NCBI GenBank assembly: GCA_964019165.1
Contig: OZ025274.1
Location: 6,402,368 to 6,466,367 of the forward strand
Source: Mastigias papua
Lineage: Eukaryota > Cnidaria > Scyphozoa > Rhizostomeae > Mastigiidae
Direction: 5' to 3'
Length of the DNA: 64,000 nucleotides
The notes under the pieces: model-generated
What the model was told of the DNA's origin: nothing
The model's database searches: none
Seen by the model: only the letters and a program-made list of their open reading frames with translations
Shown: piece by piece, positions 25,397 to 37,550 of the stretch
How the letters are laid out: each line of letters opens with the position of its first letter
Position numbering within the stretch: position 1 is the stretch's first letter
Position numbers and translations under genes: made by a program

Positions 25397-25910
25397 AGTA
25401 TTCATAATCATCATTACCATCATAATCATCGTCGTCATTATCGTTATTATCCTCATCATCATTACTATCATCATTATCATCGTCATCATCATCACTATCA
25501 TCATTATCATCGTCATCATCATCACTATCATCATTATCATCATCATCATTACCAACATCATCATAATTGTCTCATCACCGTTACCATCACCACCACCACA
25601 CCATCACCACCACCGCTATCAACACCATCACCACCACCACCACCAATACCACCAATACCACCATCACCACCATCACCGCCATCCCCATCATCATCCCCAT
25701 CATCGTCACCATCACCATCACCATCACCGTCGCCACCAACCACCACCACAACCACAACCACCACCACCACCACAACCACCACCACTATCACCACCACTAT
25801 CACCATCACTATCACCACCACTATCACCACCACTATCACCACCACTATCACCACCACCACCACCACAACCACCACCATCATCATCATCACTACCATCATT
25901 ATCATCTTCA
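25397..25910. repeat. CAT/CAC trinucleotide-rich microsatellite, about 0.5 kb
   Basis: The stretch is an imperfect mix of cat, cac, cca and cta triplets, with longer higher-order periods such as accaccactatc. Open frames on both strands here encode His/Thr/Pro or Asp/Gly/Val/Met runs and are by-products. It begins about 200 bp past the stop codon of the P2X gene and may fall in that gene's 3' UTR. Confidence 0.9.
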
Positions 25911-26108
25911 AACCAGCATAGATTTCGCATACGCTCAGTTTCTACAAACAGTGTGCGGCTTTGGCAGCTACAATTTGCCTAGACAGTTTGGGCCCCATAA
26001 CAGACCAGGGATCCCATACACAAAACTTTTCGTGAAATATTTTTGCAAGGGTATAGCGGACATCACTAAAAGAAGAATACTACCATAGTCTAATGACCAA
26101 CATTGATT

Positions 26109-29100
26109 TCACTCTTTCTCTTCCGATAATTTTTGATAGGCATTTTCACCCCCATTAGTAGTGTATATTTCATCTTCTTCATCCGTATCAGTCTAAAAGA
26201 CAATTGAGAAACACAATAGTGAATAACGAAACGAAAGACTGAGCAATAGTATGAACGAATGAAAGAATGGATGGACAAATAATACAATTTTGAATCAGCA
26301 AACTGATGAAGAAACAAAAAAGACAGAAAAGTAACTGCTAAATGAATTATGTAAAGGTATGTTATGAATGAGGTAATTTATAGATTTTCCATTTTAACCC
26401 ACTTACAGATTCAGTTCCATCTATAACTCTATGATATTTATGGCTTCTGTAAATATTCTTATCTTTTAAACAGTAAAGGACAATTATATCACACCAAATG
26501 GTAGCCTGAAAAATACAAAAACTCAACATTGAAAAATCATCGTAAAGATGACGATTTCTACCATTAAGATTGCGGTAAACCAAGTAAACTAATGCTAAAT
26601 CTAGTGAACAACCAGCTTGAGCACTGTTCTCTCGCAAAGCCTGGCATAAATCCTAATATCTAATTTCCATACCGACTGGCTGCCAAAACAACAGTACAAT
26701 ATCTACGAAAGTCTTTCTATTAGGCCAAAAACAACAGTACAATATCTATGAAAATCTCTCTGGCAGCCTTGAAGAAATTTTCGAAAAACGATAACTGATC
26801 TCAGACTTTCTAAAAAATTCCTCATAAATCAGTAGAAAGCTCTTATCTCCGAGGTCTAAAATATTGCGAAATCTTTCCAGCTGAATGCAAACAGTTTACT
26901 ATTGTAAATCCTTAAAAATGCCTGAAGGTTCTAGGCTCTAGGATCTAGACAGTTCTAACAAATGAGCCTGTGGGCATAAAAATGAGAATCCCACATAATC
27001 AAACACAGTGTAAGGAGCACCCTCCTATGATATATGAGAGAAATATGATGCAGGTATTTGGCAGCGTGAAATCCATTCTATTTCTATTCAGCTAATCAAC
27101 GTCTTCAAAACTATAACAAAGACCATGACTGAAAAAGTCTAACATACTACAAGGTAAAAGCTGTCAAATATTCGCCTAACTAGCACCATACAAAACGATG
27201 ACTTTGGCAGATACTCACAATACCAAGCAGCGCTAGCCCAGAACCAAGGTTAAGAAACAACGGTACGGGACTGAACTTCCCTGCCTGAAAAACAAAAATG
27301 AAGAACAGGCTATAGAGTCCCGTGAACCTATTTATGATTTTCTGCATGGCACCAACCAAGAAACTAATTAAAGATCTACATCGTTATCTCATGGAACATC
27401 AACTTTCAAAGGGGAATATCCCGGCATACTTTTCTATTTAGAGAATGAAAGAGGAACAAGCAAATAATTTTCCTTCCTAGAGCAAATTCATGTGAATATG
27501 CAAATAAGAGCAGTCTAAAATAAGGATTATCAGAGTCCAACCTGAAATTTTAAAAGGAATAGTGGCTAATCCAATAAAGTCAATAACGTTGATGACAACC
27601 ACAATACCATGGCTATTCCTAATTGTTGTAACTGTTGCAATAACGCTGTAAATTCTATAATTCTGGAGGAGTAGATAGGCTTACAAGCCTTCAGTATGGG
27701 TCCAAAACATTCTGAGACTGCAGGAAGTGGTAGCACATCACTCGTGAATTTTACAAATAAGGAGGTGATTGTTTAGAAAAAAAATTGTAGGAAAATAGGC
27801 AGTTTTCCCTGAGAAATTGAATGAACAACTCATTAAATATTAATTGCTTCCTCACCTTTCCATTAACAAGCACTTCAAATTTTATGCCATAAGCCTTGTA
27901 CAGTATACGATGTTGCTTTTCTGCATCGACATAAAATTTTGCGTACCTAGGATAAATAACTAGGGTCTTAATTTGATACAAGGGGGAGACAACAATCTTC
28001 AGATATTGTCTATCTACTAAATCTGGTTACCAACGATATCTTCTCCGTAACTGCTTTTGAGAGTAGAAAAAATGGCTAAATTTCGTCTAAGGTTTGTTGT
28101 GCTTATCACAATACAACTCTGGCACACAAGTTAATAATTCGAGTACAATGAAGCACAGAGAAGTACAAGGGAAAAAAGATACAGACACTGATACAGAGTG
28201 AAACAGATAATTTGACGTTCTATAATGTCCAATAGTTAAATGAGTAACCTCAAGAATACACAAAAATGCAAACAAAAATTATGAACGATGCTGTTTGAAT
28301 AGATAGCAAATAAAGATTGAACAAATACAAAGCCTTACCTGAAATTGAAACCAGATGCGATTGGAGCATAGGGATCATCTATCCTGAAGGTCAAACAGCC
28401 TTTACATAGCACAATAATATAGAAAGGCTCATGATTTAATCAATAAATCAACCATCCAGACTCAGAGTCGATTAAATCAATCAAAAGTAGTATATATTCA
28501 ATGAGAAGGGTAAATTAAGTACAAATATATGGGGGTAACAAACACAATACGAACGGAAACTGTCTAGAAGTAGAAGCTAAGTGTCACATATGCTCAATAA
28601 TTCTCCAAAAGGTCGTAAAACCAGTACAACGATAAACTGGACAATAGCAATGCTGTCATAGGTACTACAAGGCAAAATGATATTACGGCACTTTCTCAAT
28701 CATATGAATTTGATTCTTCCTACCTTTGGAATGAATAAACTGGTTTACAATTATTATCATCCGTGTCGAGGTTGCAATCCCATTTGATTCTGATTGCAAT
28801 AATGCCACCCTGCAATTGAAAACACAAAATCAAGAAGGGTATCAATGCATAGAGTTGACAAAATGGACACAAGCTGATATTGGATGGGTAAATGCTCACA
28901 CGTATTTACATATGGCGAATTCTGGAAATCGGATTTGAAAATTCGAGGCAAAGTATTATACGACAATCTAGCTAACAGAAATCTTAAGGAGACTGGGAAC
29001 AAACACAGTCCATTGAGTTTTAGACAAACAAAGAATGCACATAAGCGGCAAATATTCTATCTAATTGCTCTATCATTCCTCATCCATTTAGACATCATAA

Positions 29101-32100
29101 AAATCTGTTGGGTTTTGACCAAAGAATAGGCAACAGCGATATGACTGGAGGTCTTTAAGTACGTAGTCATTCATGTAGAGGAACGTGAATAGTCTGTTGG
29201 CAGTAAAGAAGTTGACTATCGCACGAAAAGGTGGAAACAGTCTATACCATACTGAAAGTGCCTTTTTCGTCCGACACTTATCAGAGCATGAAACGTCGGA
29301 CAACGACCGATAGGTGAAGCTGCATATATAACCAAATGCGGATGGTTTCATGTGGCATTCGCATCTGGTTATTTATTTAGGCTCACTTTTCGTTTGTTAT
29401 CCAACGTATAATGCTCTGAATGTCGGACGAAAAAGTGCTGTCACTATGCCATAATTTTTCCACTTTTTCGCGCAACAGTCTAGGAGAGTCTTTGAAATGG
29501 AAATGCAACTCAGTACAAAACAAAACCATGATTCATTACATGAAGTTACAAAAGCTTGGGTTTCATGATCGCATGACCAACAAAACTTCCTACCACAATA
29601 CTACGCAACACAAACAGATTCAGAATAAGACCACGTGTCCACTGAACAGGATAAATTTACAAACGGATGGAAATCTATCCGGTTCAGCCTTGCGTTCCCA
29701 CTGAAACGATGAAAACTGGATACTTCTGAAAATGGCGTATAAAGCATACATTTTTTGAAAACGAATCAATCAAAAAACGCACCATTCTAGTGGAAACACT
29801 CTGACCTGGACATTCTAAAAAACGGTGTAATTGTATTGCTGTAATCTGTTTAATTGAAGTCGATGAGGGGAAACGCAGCCTCAGTAGATATTTGAAGGTG
29901 ACGACGACGACATAAAGGGTTACCAATCTAACTTTTCAAAACAATTCCAAGACTATTATGGCGACAATTCCATCATGGAGATGTTAATTTGACAAAACCA
30001 TAGATAAATCCAAGACGTTAGTTCGACACTACCATAGATAATTCAATACGTTTGAACCCAATGGGCCATCGTCAGTTGAATTATCGTCAGTTGAGTGTAA
30101 TCTGAAGTATCTTGCTTTATTTCGTATACAAGAGTCAGTGAAAACAGGCGAAAACGAATAAAAAGATTCTTTCAAGTACTTCCATTAATCTACTGCCAAA
30201 AAGATAAATTTTCATTCGCTTTCAAATTTATCCGAGTCAGTGGAAACGAGATCTAATGGCTACCATTCACATAAGCCATTCTAGCAAAACATGAATTGCA
30301 AGAACCCTATGGGACCCATCATTAATTCATCCAGGGGAGGGGGTGGAAGACATCTGGGAGGGGGTGCCAAAATTCTGCACACTCAGAGGGCGGGGGGATG
30401 AAAAATAAAGAGCATTTCAAGAGAAGAACTATGGAGTTTCTTCTGAAGTCCTGGAGTGGTGGTCAAAATATCTACATAAATCTGAGAGGGGGGACGAAAA
30501 TTCCATCAAATATATGAGAATGTCTTCCACCCCCTCCCCACAAGTAATCAATGAGCCGTCCCTAACATATCATTCAGATCCCAGCTCATATGAGGTCTAA
30601 GATCTCCAAGATTCTCTTCCTTGTAGACATCAATGAGCATAAACATCCTTTGTGTTAAATTGGGTGAAGTCGGCTTGCAACAAAATTTACTATATAGAGA
30701 TAGCACCATAATCCTATGACCCAAAGATCTCTTGGCCCACAATCAACGAGACACTACTGTCGACAAAATGACCTCATCATTTAGTAGTCCAAATTCAATA
30801 CAGGACAAAACTTAATTATCATTAGGTGAAAATACTAGACATTACGTAAAACACAGCTATAAATTGAGTATAATGGTTTTTGAATAAGATTCTAAGGTCG
30901 AAGTGAGGAGACCAAGATCCCATCTAGGTATAGAAATTCAACTTAGAATATGTTTGGTAGTTTAAAGCAAGGCTATTAAGCGCACTTGGACCACATTTCA
31001 AAATCATGGACTTAAGGTGGGTCGTACATATGCAGCAATCAGTACATCATAAGCTCTTATTGCAAACCAATGGCTATTTCTAATCTTCAACTTCCCAACA
31101 TTGAATACGCAAAAAGTGCAAAATAAGAAACAACATATAGGTAACATGTCCAGCTGCATGTGGCTGCCGTTTGAATAGGCCTGTTGTGAGGCATAGTCGT
31201 ATGTGTGCATCCATTGTAAAATTTGCAACAGAGATTTAAGGCCTATTTTGAGGCACGAAACATTTGGGAACTCTCTCCATCTTCAAAATAAACAAAACAG
31301 CATAGAACCTACTTTGTACGCCAATGCTTCAAAGTCATTTCCAGAATCTTTTACAATCGTGCCAAGTTTGAAAATCGGACAAAGCGGATCCGTTGAATGA
31401 TGATAATGACAATTTTTCAGATATGTAGCGTTGCGTCGGTTTATTATATTGCGTCTGAAATACAACGGCAATGGCTCATACACGGCAGAGTTACAGATTC
31501 AACGAAACAAGAAAGCAAATGATTATATTGGCTAAGAACGTATGTGAATAGGGTCAATGAGGCAAGGTTGGGTAAGACAGGACTGGGGTGAGGGGGAAGG
31601 GCAAAACTGGTTGTGAGCTCTTTGAAAACAGCTAAATAACCTACATTGAAAGGGCTATATCAAATAACTCAATAAGATTCTATACAAACTCACGATATCA
31701 AATGTCGATCTGGTGGAAAATACCTCAAGGGTACTAAGTCCTAATGAATTTAAATTACCAGAAACCAATAATGCTAATTAAATTGATACTCTTGCATCCT
31801 GACAGAATGATCATGTTGTTTGTCTACGAAGCAATATGATTTCTTGTCTTAGTCAGCAAAACAAACGCCTCAAATGCTGTAGTGCATATTTTCCACCTTT
31901 CTAATAGCAAAAACATAACGTCAAACGTTCTGTCTCTCGCTCCTATTCATGCGGTCTATAAACAAAACAATTCACTGCTATAAAACGTCAAAGATAAAAG
32001 ATGGCTGGCCTTGCAAGATTAACAAATTAAGATGCATTATCTCTGAATCTACCTTGAGAAGCCAAACTTTGGAAAAGTTATTTGATTCTTGATTAAAACT

Positions 32101-35100
32101 GTAAAATTCTTAGCTTCTTGCAACAATGGGACACCTTTCCTGTGAAGGCAAATTAAAAAAAGCGACAATGAATGGCTTTGATGTGAATTTCAATTGACAG
32201 TATACACTCTGGTAATTGCCCAGGAGATTTGCAATAAATGAGGAATATCAGTTACTTATATCTGTGCTGCTAAGTAGGCCAGCTCTATGGTCCTTTCTCA
32301 TTGAAAATGATAGTTTATGCTAAAACGGGCGATATTCTACATTCATATTTCTTGAGGCACATGTCGTGAGTGTACATCAAGTCCACCACATTTATCATCA
32401 AAACATTTCTGCTTTCTTACCATGTCACTGATATTTGACAAAAGCATTGCTTGTAGTGTCCTTCTTTTTCAAACTGTAGACAACTCTTAGAGCTTTAATT
32501 GGCACATAAACTGATTTGGTATTGACATCGCTGTTGCAGTCGAGAGGTGAAAGATATCTCGTACAACCATCACTTGCATACGTAGAATATGATACAGTTA
32601 GGTTTGCAATAAAAAGTTGAATTGAAAATGGATGTTAAGTAACATACTTGAAGCCATGCCCTGGCATAGGAAGTACATCCAATTCCACAGGACACCATGC
32701 ATATATCTGACAAACACTTATTGATACGTTCTGATCAGATTTCACACATTTTCCTGTCCGAACACCTAAAAGGAAAACATTAAGTATTTCATAAATGCCA
32801 TCACATACGGACATGAAATCAAGATGTCTTAAAGTTTTATGCTGTCCATATTCTACGAGATACCGATGAATGACTCAACAAGAAAGTACAGTATATCAGG
32901 TTTGCTCATAAAAAAACAAATTCTGACAGATTTTGGCAACTGATGTCATACATACTTCATCTTTAAATACTAGACAGATTTCTTCTTTGAAAATAAAGAT
33001 GCTATTAATTAACTTTATTAATTTATTACAAGATTAATTTATTTTCTATCCTACCGTGAATACCATCAATTAGGAGACCATAGCAAAATATCGGCAAAAT
33101 TCTGAATTGAAAGTCCGAGAAAATGAGTGACCCGAGAGCGGGACTGATAGAGAACTTGACGTACGATGTCGAAAGCTGCCAGTTGGACCAGTTCCTCTCA
33201 ATTCATTTATTTCACTCCTCTCGAATCATTCATTTTCTTGCACTCTCACTTCACAAATATTATACAGCCTGTTTTAAGCGCCTTCGAGGCGTTTACTGCT
33301 TTCAAGCACTTTAAATGGCTGCCGGTAAGAGCGGAGAGCTTAATAATTTTCTTAATGTGAGGCAACTCTCAGTGGCACATAATTTTTGGTATTTAAACGT
33401 ATTTCAATATCAGGTGCCTACATACTGCCATTGTCCTCAATTATTACGTATGAAATATTCAAAGGGATCAATTTCTATTCTCTGAATACGAACGGCCATA
33501 TAAATTGGACAGAAAGCGCTTGCACTGCCCGTCCTTAATATGCATAAGATCTTTTGTGCATATTTTCAATGATTTCTGGATTATTTCTCTTGGGAGTATG
33601 TTCCAGCAGAAGTGGTATTTGGTCATCTGCCCATTGAGCTGCCAATTTAAAGGATAAAATTGCAAGTGGTTTATCGGCAGTTGATAAGCTTGATGACATC
33701 TTACCACGATGCAACTTTGGTGTGCACCATGCACTTCTTGCATACCCACTTCTACGTATTTACCCCTCTCCCTCATCTCCAATTGGCAATTTTTAACTAT
33801 CACAAAATATGCCATTCCCTTGCTAATGCCTCACAGATGATCCCAAATGGCTTGTAAATATATAGAATTATAGCGGGCCGTTTAATTGCCTTACTAACAC
33901 CACAAGTGGAATGCTGAAACACTTTCGTTGCGGAAACAATGGGATCTTCTTGCAAATGAGAACATTACAGAACATATGCACTAAAGCAATTAGCTTTTCA
34001 CTTTGAGTATACATGCCAAATACTTGGATGTTGCATGACCCCGACACGCCTCCTTGCACGCAAGCATACGGTTTTGCTTGACCGCTTCCCCGTTTCGTAC
34101 ATACGTATTAAATGAATGACCCCTAAAGTTATCTTTTAGAACTTCCAACAACAGGTAAATGATTTCTTGAAGACAGTTTAGTTGCAAGGGCAGATATTTT
34201 GCTTACACCTAAACCAAACGGACAATCACACCTGTCGTTAAGGAGTTTAAAAAAGAGGTTATAAGTCTTGTGAAAATGAAGATAACAGAAGAATAGCCAA
34301 ATTTGATAATTATTACTAAAGACACACCCATCTGGAACATTTCTATCAGCAGTACAAAAATGTATGATCATAGTTAGTTATATATCAGAACATCACTCAA
34401 CAGCCTTGTTAGGGCTAGCTATTATTACCAAGTGCTATAACCAAATAATCTTTTCAATGCTCATCAGATCCTGGAGAAATAAGATTTACGACATACCATT
34501 TCCATTGACGACTGCTTCACCAGCAATACAATCCTTATCGGTTTTGCAGTGATTATGTGAAAACCTTGGATCTTCAGGACATTTACTTCTTGTTTGATTT
34601 GGTGTTACTATCATATTTGTCATGACAAAAAACTCATTGTTTTCCTACACAACACATAAGAAATTATATCACTATTCAGTAGTTTGCAACAGTCCAGGAA
34701 CATCCATACAGTAGGAAACTTGAGGGGTGAAAAATATTACAAATATGAAAAGGTGCACCTGCAATTACGAAAATATTTGTGAAAGTGCATAAAAGTGCAA
34801 GGTACTCTGAGAAAAAGTAAATTCCTACTCGCCTGTGGTGGAATGACATAGTCAGCTGGATCAAAAATGTGCATTCCATTCACTAGTGGGGATTTAAATC
34901 CTGTAAAATTTACAAGTGCAGTTCCCTTGAGCTTTGTTGTTATAGCACTTAATGCTACATCAAACTCCTGATAGCCCTTTTTCCATATTATCGCAAACCT
35001 TGAAAAGCGAAAAGTCATATTACAAACAAACATATTGCAGGCGATACCTATATACTTGACGAACTAGTCAGTGAAAATCCTATGCTACTTAAGCATTTGG

Positions 35101-35269
35101 ATTTTGGATTGTCGATGCAAACGTATTGTTTCCAGTGCACATATGAATAAGTGCAAACCACAGGGAATTCAAATACAGGCCAGAAACAATGAATCTACAT
35201 TCAAAATCTGAAATCCAAATCAAGTAGAAATGGGCCTTAGGAACATAACCTAATTAGCCAATAAGTGAG

Positions 35270-35340
<71 letters not shown>

Positions 35341-37206
35341 ATTAGGTAGTTAGTTGGTTAGTTAGCTAAAAAGTTAGATAGTTAGTTAGGCAGATTCTTT
35401 TCAGGCTGGTAAGTCAACTAAGTAACTAGTAATTAGCTTTTTAGTAAGCTAATTAGTTAGTTAGCTAGCTACTTAGTTGGCAAGTTAGTTAGTGAGCTAA
35501 GTTATTTAACTGATTACAGTGTCCTACTGTGTATAAGACTCATCCCTGTTTCTCTGTTCTTGTAAAGCATATATTTTTCCGAGAAGGAATGAGCTCGAGA
35601 TTACTATAGAATTAACTCTGTGGAGGAGAATTACCGAAGGGCTTTCAGAGGTTAGTACGCTTCGACTTTGGGCACATGGCAAATCAAGTTATCCTTCGCT
35701 TTTAACGATCTTCGAACGATTGCTTCATTAACTCCAAATTTTCCCCTGGCTTCTCGATTTCTATGCGCCAAAGCGTATTCTATGACTTTGAGTTGAAGAC
35801 CTGAAGGATAGGATGCGCGTGATGTCGCCATAGCAAGATAATGAATAATGAAAGTGTTTTGGAAAAATAGAACGCCATGTGATGGATAATTCCACCTTTG
35901 GCACAAGTAACACTTGAGGCAAAATCATTTTACTGGCCGTTGAGTGCAATTGATTTTCCAAATGATATTGATATGTCGCTTGTGTTTTGGCTATCTTCTT
36001 TGCTTTCCATTTGATTGCTACATTCATAACGATTAAGATTTAAGAGAACAGGTACTCCACATAGTGTCGTAATATTTTGTCTATAAAGTAACACTTTGCC
36101 TTAAAAAGGAAATGATGGGGCAGTCAATGTTACCATGTATAAGAAACACCCTCGAAAAAAGCCTATAATAAATCGAAAAGAGGTTCAATTTTGTGCTTGC
36201 ATAGTGCCGATTTGGTGTTAATGGGTGGGAGGTGGGGAGTCAACAGCCCTGACGCTAGGAAAAGTCTTGATAAATCGATTTTCATATCACAAGCTACAAA
36301 GTAAGGAAAGGTGCTGAGAAGCCGTTGTTTCACCAGAGATCCTTTTTCCAGCACCAGCTCTAGCTTTCGAATGACCTAAGTGCAAAGGTTTCTCAGAGAG
36401 ATTTGTTGTTGTTGTCATCAAATAGGTATTGACACTATTCTAATAGACCACTCGACATGGCCATGGATTTTAGAAGGAACAAACTTCTGAGCCGATAGCT
36501 TCTAGAAACTTTTTCAATAAACATATCTCTTTTATCTGGCACGTCAAGAATTGCTATCAACGTTGAACAATTTTCGCTATAACAAAATAAAACTACCCTA
36601 GCACAACTCCTATTATTAGCAGGCCTTTAAATGAGATGAGCATGATCACACATGAGCACGCAAGCACACGCCCAGCGCAGTCTATGCATTCGATTTGTTG
36701 CTTGCGGCAACTCTGTCACAAAAATACATGCAAGTAATAAGGAAACCTCTCAAAATTGAAAATGTATAATAGGCTTACCTCATACTAGCATGTGCTTGCG
36801 CGCCTATTTTCAGTTTTCATGGACTGATGCCAAGGCTGGGGTGGGGGTCTAACAGTTAATATGAAAATGATGCTAAGCGAACACCAAATTACCACCCCTT
36901 GGCTTGTTGGCTAGCTGGTTAGTCAGAAAAGTAACTAGTGACTAACAAGCTGGCTAGCTAACTAGTCAGCTAGCTAGATAGTAAGGTACTTTGCAAGTTA
37001 GTTAGCTAGTTAGTTACTTAGTTAGTTAGTTAGCTAGTGAGTTAGTTAGCTAATTAGCTAGCTAGCTAGCTAGCTAGTTAATTAGCTGGTTAGTTAGCTA
37101 GTTAGTTAGTTAGTCAGTTAGTTAGCTAGCTAGTTAACTAGTTAGCTAGTTAGCTACTTAGTTAGTTAGTCAGTTAGTTAGTTAGCTAATTAGCTAGCTA
37201 GTTAAC

Positions 37207-37245
<39 letters not shown>

Positions 37246-37506
37246 CTAGTTAGTTAGTTAGTCAGTTAGTTAGCTAGTTAGTTAGTTAGTCAGTTAGTTA
37301 GCTAGTTAGTTAGTTAGCTAGTTAGTTAGTTAGTCAGTTAGTTAGCTAGTTAGTTAGTTAGCTAGTTAGTTAGTTAGTTAGTCAGTTAGTTAGTTAGCTA
37401 ATTAGTTAGTTAGCTAGTCAGTTAGTTAGTTAGCTAGCTAGTTAGTTAGTTAGCTAGCTAGTTAGTTAGTTAGCTAGCTAGTTAGTTAGTTAGTTAGTTA
37501 GTTAGC

Positions 37507-37550
<44 letters not shown>

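Noticed and set aside
25373..26088. His/Thr/Pro-rich open frames (182 and 173 codons) and the minus Val/Asp/Gly frames
   Set aside because: They are translations of the CAT/CAC microsatellite, with no unique protein sequence.
32430..32545. Candidate P2X exon reading DVNTKSVYVPIKAL on the minus strand
   Set aside because: It does not match the P2X family, and the proper exon 5 (KNFTVLIKNQITFPKF) was found at 32053-32139 with correct phases.
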